A DNA stretch of 64,000 nucleotides from Levyella massiliensis. Lineage in GTDB: Bacteria; Bacillota; Clostridia; Tissierellales; Peptoniphilaceae. The notes under the pieces are model-generated. The model had not been told where the DNA came from, did no database searches, and worked only from the letters and a program-made list of their open reading frames with translations. Below, piece by piece: positions 1-7,952 of the stretch (position 1 is its first letter; each line of letters starts with the position of its first letter). The stretch lies in assembly GCF_000308275.2 (NCBI RefSeq), contig NZ_HG529490.1, forward strand, positions 771,695 to 835,694, read 5' to 3'. The translations under genes were made by a program, and so were the position numbers.

Positions 1-1118
1 ACAGCGGATTCGGCCTGCAGGAATTTAAGGAAGAACTCACCGGGCCGGAATATGCTCGTCGCTTCATCGATGATGTGAAGGCGTTAGGCATCCCCTATTT
101 GCTCAACACCATGGTGGTGGAACTCAATGAAAAAAAACAGATCCTGGCCATGAATCAAGAGGGCGTGTTGGAAATACAGGCGCGCGCCGTCATTTTAGCC
201 ATGGGTTGTCGAGAACGAAGCGCCGGTGCGGTGGCCATGGGCGGAACACGTCCCGCCGGCATTCTGACCGCAGGAACCGCACAGCGGCTAATCAATATGG
301 AAGGTCTGATGGTAGGCAAAGAGATCGTGATCTACGGCTCGGGCGACATCGGTCTCATCATGGCACGTCGCTTAACGCTTGAAGGCGCACACGTAGCCTG
401 CGTTGTGGAAATCGAACCGCATTCAAGCGGTCTCGCGCGCAATGTGGCCCAATGCCTTGACGATTATGACATTCCCTTATTACTCCAACACAATATCCAT
501 GCCGTGCACGGACATGACCGCGTAACAGGCGTTACCCTCTGTCAGGTTGACGAGCATCGCCAAGAAATTCCCGGTACAGAACAGGACATTCCTTGCGATA
601 CCCTGCTCCTCTCCATTGGTCTTATTCCGGAAAATGAACTGTCAGGCCAAGCACACATTCCACTTCATCCGAAAACGCGCGGCCCTCTGGTCACCTCGCA
701 TTTGGAAACAACGCAGGAAGGCATTTTTGCCTGCGGCAATGTCTTGCATGTACATGACATCGTGGACTATGTCACCCGCGAAAGCCGTGAAGCCGGAAGA
801 AATGCCGCTCACTATCTGCTCGACGGTGCCTTTGCCCACACAACCCTTGAAACCAAAGCCGGCGATGGCATCGCCTATGTACTGCCCTCCACCATTGATA
901 CAGAAGATGCGACGGGTGCCTCTTTATCGTTTCGTCCCACAAAAAAATTTACGCAAGCGGAGCTTGTGCTTTCCTCCGGCGATACCGTCCTTGCTCGTTT
1001 CCCCAGACGCGTCCTTGTACCATCCCAGATGGGCAATCTCCCGGTAAAGCCATCGCTCTTGGCCATGGCGGAGGGGACGCTGACGCTAAGCGTTTGTGAA
1101 AAGGAGGTAAAGGCATGA
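1..1118 (+). CDS. NAD(P)/FAD-dependent oxidoreductase, 5'-truncated by window edge
   Basis: The frame is open from base 3, so the gene begins before the window; a GTG at 75 is internal. The visible part has the second dinucleotide-binding fold (IYGSGDIGLIMARR, GxGxxG type), the loop AVILAMGCRER typical of FAD enzymes of this group, and a C-terminal FAD site (GIFACGNVLHVHD). The first FAD-binding Rossmann motif must lie off-window. This family, followed directly by a DUF1667 protein, is the usual partner of anaerobic glycerol-3-phosphate dehydrogenase (GlpA-type) in Firmicutes, where it probably passes electrons from the dehydrogenase. Its stop overlaps the next start (ATGA), so the two are translationally coupled. 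The exact redox partner is inferred. Confidence 0.85.
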   Translation, partial: SGFGLQEFKEELTGPEYARRFIDDVKALGIPYLLNTMVVELNEKKQILAMNQEGVLEIQARAVILAMGCRERSAGAVAMGGTRPAGILTAGTAQRLINMEGLMVGKEIVIYGSGDIGLIMARRLTLEGAHVACVVEIEPHSSGLARNVAQCLDDYDIPLLLQHNIHAVHGHDRVTGVTLCQVDEHRQEIPGTEQDIPCDTLLLSIGLIPENELSGQAHIPLHPKTRGPLVTSHLETTQEGIFACGNVLHVHDIVDYVTRESREAGRNAAHYLLDGAFAHTTLETKAGDGIAYVLPSTIDTEDATGASLSFRPTKKFTQAELVLSSGDTVLARFPRRVLVPSQMGNLPVKPSLLAMAEGTLTLSVCEKEVKA

Positions 1119-1501
1119 ATACACCGCGAGAAATGCTCTGCATTGTTTGTCCTGTGGGTTGTACTCTGAAGGTCACAAAAAGTGGCGATTCCCTTCATGT
1201 GGAAGGCAATGCCTGTCCGCGCGGCGCACGCTACGCCATGCAGGAATGCATCACTCCGGAAAGAAACATTGCTTCGACGATTCGTGTGCGCCATGGCATT
1301 CGCCCCGTCGTATCGGTCAAAACAGATGCTGCCATTCCAAAAGATAAAATCTTTGAGGCCATGGCTTGCATCAATCACACCGTCGTCGACGCACCGGTGG
1401 CCGCCGGACAAGTGCTGATTCCGAACCTTTTCGGCTCGGATGTGAATATCGTAGCCACCCACGATTTGGAACGAAAGGAGATTGCATGCAAGAAAGAATG
1501 A
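1115..1501 (+). CDS. DUF1667 domain protein, likely metal/Fe-S partner of the upstream flavoprotein
   Basis: This 128-residue protein has an N-terminal cysteine cluster (CIVCPVGC at residues 9-16) and a fourth cysteine in ACPRG (residue 34), the pattern of DUF1667 proteins. Four close cysteines suggest a bound Fe-S cluster or zinc. Members are almost always encoded next to the NAD/FAD oxidoreductase of the glycerol-3-phosphate dehydrogenase operon, as here. The start ATG overlaps the preceding stop by four bases and has GGAGG just upstream inside the flavoprotein gene. The function in electron transfer is inferred from context. Confidence 0.85.
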   Translation: MNTPREMLCIVCPVGCTLKVTKSGDSLHVEGNACPRGARYAMQECITPERNIASTIRVRHGIRPVVSVKTDAAIPKDKIFEAMACINHTVVDAPVAAGQVLIPNLFGSDVNIVATHDLERKEIACKKE

Positions 1502-2358
1502 TTTCGGTACAGAGCTCTGCCGGTTTTCCACTGTCAGCCATGCTTTGTACCCACGACGGTGCGACAGAAAGTCACGGACTTGTACAAATTTTGCATGGTA
1601 TGCAGGAGCATAAGGAACGCTACTTGCCCTTTGCCCGCTTTCTTTGCGACAACGGCTATGATGTCCTCCTGCATGACCATCTCGGCCACGGCAAAAGCGT
1701 CAGTGCCGAACATCCGCTGGGCGATATGGTAACCATGGAGAATGTGCTGGAAGACATTGACCGCGTTCGGCATGCCGTGCCGGAAGCGCCGCGTACCATC
1801 TGCTTTGGGCACAGCATGGGCTCCTTTTTAGCTCGCCTCTATGCCGCACAACGGCCGGTGGATCTTCTCATTGCCTGCGGCACGGGACAAACGCCTACGC
1901 TCATGGCGCGCGTTGTGCAAGCCATTCTCTTCTTCTTCCCCAAACACGCGCCGCTCGGAAGCATACAAAAACTCGTCATGGGCGGCTTTCAAAAACGGAG
2001 CGAAGGCCCCTTGGACTGGCTGTCGGTCAACGAAGAAAATCAGAAGCGCTATGCAGCCGATCCGCTTTGCGGACAGCCCTTCACGCGTGAAGGATACCAT
2101 GCGCTCATGGATATCGTCTGTGCCTTAAATCGCGAGGAAACCTACGAAGCCTGCACCGCCAAAAGGATTTTGCTCATTGCCGGGGAAAAAGATCCCGTCG
2201 GTGCCTACACAAAAGGTGTGGAGCAAGCCGCCCGCCGTTATCGTGCGACCGGAAAAAATGTCACTACGCATTTTTATCCGAACATGGCACATGAAATTTT
2301 AAATGAAAACGGGGCGGACGAGGTCATGCAGGATATATTGGATTTTATGAAAGCATAG
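1486..2358 (+). CDS. Alpha/beta hydrolase (monoacylglycerol-lipase/lysophospholipase-like)
   Basis: A 290-residue cytosolic serine hydrolase of the Hydrolase_4 type. The oxyanion motif LHGMQEH is near residue 37, the nucleophile elbow GHSMGS puts the catalytic serine at residue 110, an aspartate in IAGEKDP is at 236, and the histidine in NMAHE is at 269, giving a complete triad in the right order. The start at 1486 has AAGGAG a few bases upstream and overlaps the end of the DUF1667 gene by 16 bases. A longer frame from 1366 is only a shadow of that gene. The substrate is probably a lipid ester, but this is not shown by the sequence. Confidence 0.88.
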   Translation: MQERMISVQSSAGFPLSAMLCTHDGATESHGLVQILHGMQEHKERYLPFARFLCDNGYDVLLHDHLGHGKSVSAEHPLGDMVTMENVLEDIDRVRHAVPEAPRTICFGHSMGSFLARLYAAQRPVDLLIACGTGQTPTLMARVVQAILFFFPKHAPLGSIQKLVMGGFQKRSEGPLDWLSVNEENQKRYAADPLCGQPFTREGYHALMDIVCALNREETYEACTAKRILLIAGEKDPVGAYTKGVEQAARRYRATGKNVTTHFYPNMAHEILNENGADEVMQDILDFMKA

Positions 2359-2378
2359 CATTGCCCCTAAAAAGAAAT

Positions 2379-2403
2379 GAGACCGCTTTTACAGTGCGGC
2401 CTC
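2379..2403 (-). terminator. Terminator of pdxR
   Basis: A hairpin with arms GAGGCCGC/GCGGTCTC contains the pdxR stop codon and is followed, on the minus strand, by TTTCTTTTT. It also separates pdxR from the converging hydrolase gene. Confidence 0.65.
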
Positions 2404-3786
2404 GTCTAAAATGTGAAAGGCTTCCGAAGCCTTTTGCGGTAACAAATTGGCATATTGAATGAGAAACAAATGGGAGTCGCGCTGCTTGCCCGTTAAATCG
2501 TAGGACGAAACAGGCACCATGCGCACTCCTTTTTTGTGCAATTTTTCTTGTAAGGCCCGATCCGACAGCGATGTGTGTACCTGCAATAAAAAATGTAAAC
2601 CCGATTCATTTTCGAGTATTTCGCTATGCTGTGACAGCGGGCTGGCTGCAAAAGCCTCTAAAATCTGCTGCCGCCGGCGGCGATAAAAGAGACGCATGCG
2701 ATTGATGTGTTTCTCAAAATAGCCGCGACGAATAAATGCGGCGAGCGTGTATTGCTCAAAGTTCGATACCGTGCAAGCATAAAAGGATAATTCTTCATAG
2801 AATTGCTGCGCCAGATCCGGCGGTAAAACCATATAGCTGATACGAATGGTGGGCGTGAGCGATTTGGAGAAGGTGTTCATATAGATGACCTTGCCGTGCG
2901 ATGCCATGCTGAAGAGCGTCGGTAACGGCTTTCCACTGGGGCGAAATTCGCTGTCATAATCATCTTCGACAATCAAGCGACCCGGCTTTTCGGCTGCCCA
3001 AGCCAACATTTCGTACCGTCTTTCCGCCGGCATCGTACGCCCCGTTGGAAAATGATGGTTCGGGCTCAGTTGCACCACATCCGCTCGGGTGCGACGCACA
3101 TCGCGCATGGATATCCCCTGTGCATCCATCGCTGCAAAACGACACGTGCAGCCGAAGCGTCGATAAATCAGAACCGGTTTCCGATACCCCGGATTTTCAA
3201 CACAGTAAATTTTTTCTTTTCCCAATAATTGCACTAACAAGCCATATAAATATTCCGTTCCTGCACCGACGATGATCTGATCGGGATCGACCGGCATCGC
3301 GCAAAACGACGCCAGATGCTCAGCAATGGCCTCGCGCAATTCACGTACGCCACCCGTTTGCGATGCCGTCATCAACGCCTCTTTCCGATGGGATAGCGCC
3401 TCACGCAATAATTTTGCCCACACCGAAAACGGAAAATGCGACGGATCCATACGCGCATCCGAGAGGTCAATGCCCGAAAAAGGGGTCGTTTCCGGCAATG
3501 CAATGGGCTGCATCCGCTTTTTGTCCGGTTTCATTGCCTGCGTGATAACCAGATCCGCCACATAAAAGCCCTGACGCGGCTTTGCGATGACATAACCCTC
3601 GCTCATGAGCTGCTCGTAAGCATTTTGCACCGTAATCGTGCTCACCCCGAGATTGCCCGCAAATGTCCGTTTGGACGGCAATTTTTGCCCCGACGCCAAT
3701 CGACCACGCAGAATGTCTCGTTTGAGCGCGCGATACAGCTGCTCGTAAAGTGGATCGCTGTTTTCTTTTAAGACGTAGGTTAACAT
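2389..3786 (-). CDS. pdxR: MocR/PdxR family regulator (GntR HTH + aminotransferase domain)
   Basis: A 465-residue fusion. Residues 1-75 are a GntR winged helix ([20 protein letters not shown]). Residues about 105-460 are a class I aminotransferase fold with the PLP-binding stretch NTFSKSL (lysine 308) and VEDDYDSEF (around 275). Proteins of this family sense pyridoxal phosphate and control vitamin B6 genes. It is divergent from pdxS-pdxT across 240 bases holding repeats and an inverted repeat, which supports the pdxR name. The start has GGGAGG seven bases upstream. It probably activates pdxST when PLP is low and may repress itself, as known for PdxR of other Gram-positives. Confidence 0.9.
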   Translation of the reverse strand: MLTYVLKENSDPLYEQLYRALKRDILRGRLASGQKLPSKRTFAGNLGVSTITVQNAYEQLMSEGYVIAKPRQGFYVADLVITQAMKPDKKRMQPIALPETTPFSGIDLSDARMDPSHFPFSVWAKLLREALSHRKEALMTASQTGGVRELREAIAEHLASFCAMPVDPDQIIVGAGTEYLYGLLVQLLGKEKIYCVENPGYRKPVLIYRRFGCTCRFAAMDAQGISMRDVRRTRADVVQLSPNHHFPTGRTMPAERRYEMLAWAAEKPGRLIVEDDYDSEFRPSGKPLPTLFSMASHGKVIYMNTFSKSLTPTIRISYMVLPPDLAQQFYEELSFYACTVSNFEQYTLAAFIRRGYFEKHINRMRLFYRRRRQQILEAFAASPLSQHSEILENESGLHFLLQVHTSLSDRALQEKLHKKGVRMVPVSSYDLTGKQRDSHLFLIQYANLLPQKASEAFHILDEAAL

Positions 3787-3819
3787 AGTCCTCCCTTAGC
3801 GGCTCGGCGCGACTGCGTG

Positions 3820-3939
3820 GCGCGTTGCTATGGCGCATTGCCATCGTTTCGACGCTGTGGCGCGGAGCTTCGGCGCATCGCCATCGTTTCGACGTCTCAG
3901 CGCGTTGCCATCGTCTTGACGCTTCAGCGCATTGCCATC
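3820..3939. repeat. Degenerate 13/27-bp direct repeats in the pdxR-pdxS intergenic region
   Basis: Units beginning GCGCRTTGCCATCG start at 3833, 3873, 3900 and 3927. The last three are exactly 27 bp apart, and partial 13-14-bp copies lie at 3820 and 3860. The run ends at the predicted operator and promoter of pdxS. It is either a minisatellite or a regulator-binding array. Confidence 0.7.
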
Positions 3940-3985
3940 TGGTATATAAAAATATATCAATTTGATCATTTAAGTATATCCAGAT
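3937..3985. promoter_or_regulatory. Candidate PdxR operator (inverted repeat)
   Basis: ATCTGGTATATA (3937-3948) and TATATCCAGAT (3975-3985) form near-perfect inverted half-sites about 37 bases apart centre to centre in the very A+T-rich stretch 40 bases before the pdxS ribosome binding site. MocR regulators bind paired half-sites between themselves and their target. Binding is inferred; no clean -35/-10 pair is asserted. Confidence 0.45.
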
Positions 3986-4026
3986 CAATTGTAAACTGGG
4001 GAATAAGAAAGCACAAGGAGGGTGAA

Positions 4027-4902
4027 ATGGAAAAAACACAATATGAGCTCAACAAGGGTTTGGCACAAATGCTCAAGGGCGGCGTCATCATGGACGTTAC
4101 GACGCCCGAGCAAGCGAAAATTGCTGAAGAAGCCGGCGCTTGTGCCGTCATGGCACTCGAACGCATTCCTGCGGACATTCGCGCCGCCGGCGGGGTGTCC
4201 CGTATGAGCGATCCGAAAATGATCCGCGGCATTCAGGAAGCTGTCAGCATCCCGGTCATGGCTAAATGTCGTATCGGTCACTTTGTAGAAGCACAGATTC
4301 TCGAAGCCATCGAAATCGACTTTATCGATGAATCCGAAGTGCTCTCGCCGGCAGATGATGTCTATCACATTGATAAAACTAAATTTAAAGCCCCCTTTGT
4401 GTGCGGTGCCCGCGATCTTGGCGAAGCACTCCGCCGCATCAATGAAGGCGCAGCGATGATTCGTACGAAGGGCGAACCGGGTACCGGCGATGTTGTCCAG
4501 GCCGTCCGTCACCTGCGTAAAGTCAACGGCCAGATTCATCAGCTTACCGCCCTGCGCGAAGATGAGCTCTACGAAGCAGCCAAAGAGATGCGTGTCCCCT
4601 ACGATCTGGTAAAATTTGTGCATGACAATGGCAAACTGCCCGTCGTAAACTTTGCCGCAGGCGGCGTTGCCACTCCGGCCGATGCTGCGCTCATGATGCA
4701 GCTTGGTGCCGAAGGCGTATTCGTCGGCTCCGGTATCTTCAAATCCGGCAATCCGTCCAAACGCGCCAATGCCATTGTTAAGGCCGTTACCAATTACAAA
4801 GACGCCAAGATGATTGCCGAACTCTCCGAGGATTTGGGCGAGGCCATGGTCGGCATCAATGCCAATGAAATCAAAGTCATCATGGAGGAAAGAGGCCAAT
4901 AA
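4027..4902 (+). CDS. pdxS: Pyridoxal 5'-phosphate synthase lyase subunit PdxS
   Basis: A 291-residue PdxS, close to the family's usual length. It forms PLP from ribose 5-phosphate, glyceraldehyde 3-phosphate and ammonia in a dodecameric complex with PdxT. The signature stretches [19 protein letters not shown] and [10 protein letters not shown] near the N-terminus and the C-terminal phosphate-binding loop GVFVGSGIF are present. The start at 4027 is fixed by AAGGAGGG five bases upstream; the same frame runs open back to 3817, but that stretch is the intergenic repeat. The stop overlaps the pdxT start by one base (TAATG). Confidence 0.97.
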   Translation: MEKTQYELNKGLAQMLKGGVIMDVTTPEQAKIAEEAGACAVMALERIPADIRAAGGVSRMSDPKMIRGIQEAVSIPVMAKCRIGHFVEAQILEAIEIDFIDESEVLSPADDVYHIDKTKFKAPFVCGARDLGEALRRINEGAAMIRTKGEPGTGDVVQAVRHLRKVNGQIHQLTALREDELYEAAKEMRVPYDLVKFVHDNGKLPVVNFAAGGVATPADAALMMQLGAEGVFVGSGIFKSGNPSKRANAIVKAVTNYKDAKMIAELSEDLGEAMVGINANEIKVIMEERGQ

Positions 4903-5498
4903 TGAAAATTGGTGTATTAAGTCTCCAAGGTGCCTTCCTCGAACATGAGAAAATGTTGCAACGCCTGGGCATCGACACCGTAGAAGTGCGCCAGCGTAAG
5001 GATCTGGATGCCATCGATGGCATTGTCCTTCCCGGCGGCGAAAGCACGGTACAGGGCCAATTGCTGCGCGAACTCGATATGCTCGAGCCCTTGCGTCAAA
5101 AAATCCAAGCCGGGCTTCCGGTCCTTGCCACCTGCGCCGGCCTCATTCTTCTGGCCGAACACATTGCCGATGACCCCACCACCCATCTCGCGACTCTTCC
5201 CATCACCGTGAAGCGCAACGCCTACGGCCGACAGCTCTCCAGCTTTTCAACCGCTGCGGATGTTGGTCGTTTAAAGGATTTTCCGCTCGTCTTCATTCGC
5301 GCTCCTTATATTGCGGATGTGAACAAAGGCGCAAAGGATGAGACAAGTACCGACGCTGTGCAGGTGCTCGTTCGTGTCGATGGCAAAATCGTCGGTGTGC
5401 GTACGGCCAATCAGATCGGTCTGGCCTTCCATCCCGAATTAACTGACGACACCCGCCTGCATGAGGCTTTTGTAGCAATGGTGAAAAGCAAGAATTAG
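4902..5498 (+). CDS. pdxT: Pyridoxal 5'-phosphate synthase glutaminase subunit PdxT
   Basis: A 198-residue class I-like glutaminase that feeds ammonia to PdxS. It shows the oxyanion loop PGGEST (residues 44-49), the catalytic cysteine in ATCAG (78) and the His-Glu pair in AFHPEL near residue 176. Translation is coupled to pdxS through a one-base stop/start overlap. A strong hairpin with a T-rich tail follows at 5521. Confidence 0.97.
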   Translation: MKIGVLSLQGAFLEHEKMLQRLGIDTVEVRQRKDLDAIDGIVLPGGESTVQGQLLRELDMLEPLRQKIQAGLPVLATCAGLILLAEHIADDPTTHLATLPITVKRNAYGRQLSSFSTAADVGRLKDFPLVFIRAPYIADVNKGAKDETSTDAVQVLVRVDGKIVGVRTANQIGLAFHPELTDDTRLHEAFVAMVKSKN

Positions 5499-5520
5499 TA
5501 ACGTAAAAAAACCAACGAAA

Positions 5521-5550
5521 GGCGGCCCGACGGGCCGCCTTCTGCTTTTA
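5521..5550 (+). terminator. Terminator of pdxST; member of a dispersed G+C hairpin family
   Basis: GGCGGCCCG-A-CGGGCCGCC, a perfect 9-bp stem, is followed by TTCTGCTTTTA. The same stem and tail, continuing into CAACTGTCGG, recur at 7860, and related forms occur at 6052, 7930, 28913 and 29434, so this is also a dispersed repeat. Confidence 0.75.
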
Positions 5551-5635
5551 TCAACTGTCGGGCATTGCGCCAGCTCCTTTCTGGCGTTAGCGTCGACTCC
5601 TTTCTGGCGCTTGCGCCTGCTTCACTTGCCTGTTG

Positions 5636-5984
5636 CCCCAGGTTATTATTGATTTTCGCGTTTAACATGGGGTGCGGCGCTCACCTTTTCGCGCTTTTAT
5701 CCCATGTTATTTTCAAAATCAGTTTTTAACATGGGGCTCGATGCGTACATTTTTTTGCAATTCCCCCATGTTATTTTGAAGTTTCGGGTTTTAACATGGG
5801 GTGGCTCCGTGAGATCTAGCCCATGTTATTTGCAGAATCGCCTTTTAACATGGGGCTTTTCGACGATTTTGTAAAATTTTAACCCCATGTCATTTGCAGA
5901 ATAGCCTTTTAACATGGGGTATTTCATCGATTTTCGAGTTTCAGCACCCCATGTTATTTTCAAAATTCGCATTTTAACATGGGA
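5636..5984. repeat. Palindrome array A1: six 37-38-bp hairpins on a 64-bp period
   Basis: Units start at 5636, 5700, 5764, 5819, 5883 and 5947, spaced 64, 64, 55, 64 and 64. Each is CCCCATGTTA, a loop of about 17 T-rich bases, then TAACATGGGG. Spacers are about 26 bases and not random: each matches a spacer in array A2. With its flanks it fills the otherwise gene-free interval between pdxT and the nuclease-like gene. Short frames through it only read the repeat and are not believed to be genes. Confidence 0.9.
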
Positions 5985-6051
5985 TAAACCGTTGATATCG
6001 AGCATTTTCGCCGTCATTTCAAAAAGGAGCCGCCTCGGCGATAAGAAAGAC

Positions 6052-6080
6052 GGCGGCCCGTCGAGCCGCCTTCTGCTTTT
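6052..6080 (+). repeat. Dispersed G+C hairpin with T-rich tail
   Basis: GGCGGCCCG-T-CGAGCCGCC followed by TTCTGCTTTT, the same element as the pdxT terminator. It lies between array A1 and the 3' end of the nuclease-like gene, pointing towards the gene's end. It may end transcription coming through array A1. Confidence 0.6.
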
Positions 6081-6090
6081 AACCGTTTTT

Positions 6091-6912
6091 CTAGTCGATT
6101 GCACAATACCGCAGATGCTCACGGACTAGCGTTTCAACCTCTTCGATATCCAGAGGTAGGGCTTCCGTCTCCGCAGACACAATCAAATTTTTACCAACGA
6201 TAAAGTTGTGTTTCTGGTAATAGCGAATTTTTTGATGCGCTCGATTCTGATAGTCCGGATTCCCCATCATACCCAGATGCTCCCAATATAGCTCTTCGTC
6301 ATGTATCGCATCAAAGAAGGTAAAATCCGGATGAAAGATACGCGTGCCAACTTGTAATGGACATTCATATTTATAAACAATGTGATTGTCATAAAATAAA
6401 TCTGCCAAAATTTTTTCGCTCTTTGAACGTACGGTTTCTCCGTTTTTTGTACGATAAAAGGTGGCGCCCTGCGCAAAATTTAACGGCGTATAGGGTTTTG
6501 CTAACCATTCTTCCAGCTTTTCCCGTTTTGTACGCGTTATGTGTTGTACCAAAGGCTGCTTCGATACATCCATCATTTCGTAAGTCGCATCAATTTCTTC
6601 ATCGCTAAAATCACGACATAATGGAAGTAATTGCCGTAAACGCTTGCATATCAACCTGCTGATTCGTTGATCATACGATTGCTGTGCCAATCTCCTCGCT
6701 AAATCAAATTGCGACTTATCCAAGTATCTTCGCACCCTTCGATTCGTCTCCTTGTCATACCAGCAATGGTAATATTCCGGCGGATTACGCCGATGATCAA
6801 TTTCCAAATGGCCTTTAATTTTTGGCGACGGTTTCAGTTTTCGCCACAAGTCTTCATACTTTTCTAATAGATTTTGAAATATTGTTAGTGTTTCCACAGA
6901 TTCTTCAACCAT
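6091..6912 (-). CDS. PD-(D/E)XK nuclease-like protein of unknown role
   Basis: 273 residues. The N-terminal half (1-140) is charged and predicted helical, with no family I recognise. The C-terminal half carries an arrangement typical of restriction-endonuclease-like proteins: RSKSEKILAD (glutamate 166), HPDFTFF (aspartate 196) and YWEHLG (glutamate 211), then a basic helix with QKIRYYQKH. This is like the fold of Vsr and related nucleases. The start at 6912 has GGGAGGG six bases upstream. It sits alone between the two copies of the palindrome array. I infer DNA cleavage or nicking, but no substrate is known; inactivity or an RNA target is also possible. Confidence 0.7.
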   Translation of the reverse strand: MVEESVETLTIFQNLLEKYEDLWRKLKPSPKIKGHLEIDHRRNPPEYYHCWYDKETNRRVRRYLDKSQFDLARRLAQQSYDQRISRLICKRLRQLLPLCRDFSDEEIDATYEMMDVSKQPLVQHITRTKREKLEEWLAKPYTPLNFAQGATFYRTKNGETVRSKSEKILADLFYDNHIVYKYECPLQVGTRIFHPDFTFFDAIHDEELYWEHLGMMGNPDYQNRAHQKIRYYQKHNFIVGKNLIVSAETEALPLDIEEVETLVREHLRYCAID

Positions 6913-7101
6913 GCGCCCTCCCTGCGTGTTGCATCATAAACGCTACAAGACTGATTCCTCTCTACTCTTCTATTATTCCAAAGATCGAGAAAGCGCGAAT
7001 TCCATTTTTTGGTCATCACATTCCGTTTTATTGCATCACTATAGAGAACTGCCACATCGGATGCTGTCATATCGGGCGGTGCGCCGTATTTGTAACAAGG
7101 C

Positions 7102-7185
7102 GTGTCGTGGCTGTCTCATGGCGTGTCGTGGCTGTCTCAGGGAGTGTCGTGGCTGGCGCAGGGAGTGTCGTGGCTGGCGCAGCGG
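7102..7185. repeat. Four 21-bp tandem repeats
   Basis: Copies at 7102, 7123, 7144 and 7165 share GTGTCGTGGCTG followed by a variable 9-base end. They lie about 190 bases upstream of the nuclease-like gene. Frames reading through give only a short Val-Ala repeat, so I do not call a gene. The rest of 6913-7260 shows nothing I can name. Confidence 0.85.
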
Positions 7186-7265
7186 CTTTGAAGCGCTTAT
7201 AGCGACGATACCGCAAGATGTTTTGCAACTCGAATACGTTATAGGTGCCGTTTTGAACCGCTTTA

Positions 7266-7730
7266 CCCCATGTTATTTTTGATTTTCGCGTTTAGCATGA
7301 GTGGCGCAGCTGTACTTGACCATGTTATTTGCAGAATTCGCATTTAACATGGGGCGCGATGAATGAATTTTTTGGCTTTTACCCCATGTTATTTTCAAAA
7401 TCAGTTTTTATCATGGGGCTCGATGCGTACATTTTTTTGCAATTCCCCCATGTTATTTTGAAGTTTCGGGTTTTAACATGGGGTGAGGCAACCAAATTTA
7501 GCCCATGGTATTTGCAGAATCGCCTTTTAACATGGGGCTTTTCGACGATTTTGAAAGACTTTAACCCCATGTCATTTGCAGAATCGCCTTTTAACATGGG
7601 GCTTTTCGACGATTTTGAAAGACTTTAACCCCATGTCATTTGCAGAATCGCCTTTTAACATGGGGTATTTCATCGATTTTCGAGTTTCAGCACCCCATGT
7701 TATTTTCAAAATTCGCATTTTAACATGGGA
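7266..7730. repeat. Palindrome array A2: eight hairpins, duplicate of array A1
   Basis: Units start at 7266, 7318, 7382, 7446, 7501, 7565, 7629 and 7693, mostly 64 bp apart with one 55-bp step at the same place as in A1. Arms are CCCCATGTTA/TAACATGGGG with a few single-base changes. Spacers match A1 in order, for example CTCGATGCGTACATTTTTTT, and the shared sequence continues past the last unit to about 7780. A2 has two extra units, one an exact tandem duplication (7565 and 7629). The arrays therefore arose by segmental duplication around the nuclease-like gene, followed by local expansion. Confidence 0.9.
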
Positions 7731-7859
7731 TAAACCGTTGATACAGGGCATTTTCGCCGTCATTTCAAAAAGGAGCCGCCTTCGGCGGCAATTGATACGA
7801 TAAGGTGCGCTGCTTATGTGACGCAGTTTGTAAGCCGCCTTCGGCGATAAAAAAAAGAA

Positions 7860-7888
7860 GGCGGCCCGATGGGCCGTCTTCTGCTTTT
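7860..7888 (+). repeat. Dispersed G+C hairpin with T-rich tail
   Basis: GGCGGCCCG-A-TGGGCCGTC followed by TTCTGCTTTTACCAACTGTCGG, near-identical to the pdxT terminator including 12 bases after the T-rich tail. It lies after array A2. Confidence 0.6.
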
Positions 7889-7929
7889 ACCAACTGTCGG
7901 CCTGCAGCCGACATTTTATGTTTACGAAT

Positions 7930-7944
7930 CGGCCCGTCGGGCCG
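7930..7944 (-). terminator. Hairpin after the TldE-like gene
   Basis: CGGCCCG-T-CGGGCCG, a perfect 7-bp stem, lies eight bases beyond the stop of the leftward TldE-like gene. There is no T-run on the minus strand, so termination is uncertain; it is another member of the dispersed hairpin family. Confidence 0.4.
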
Positions 7945-7952
7945 CCCTCTGC

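Noticed and set aside
875-1531. 218-codon minus-strand frame
   Set aside because: It is antisense to the flavoprotein and DUF1667 genes, with no start signals and no domain.
3817-4026. N-terminal extension of PdxS
   Set aside because: It translates the 27-bp repeats; the true start at 4027 has a strong ribosome site and matches the family's N-terminus.
5636-7730. CRISPR array reading of the A arrays
   Set aside because: The repeated part is a long palindrome with variable loop, spacers are shared between the two arrays and similar within, and there are no cas genes.
7329-7803. Reading frames through array A2 giving repeated LTWG peptides
   Set aside because: They exist on both strands only because the palindrome lacks stops, and have no ribosome binding sites or homology.
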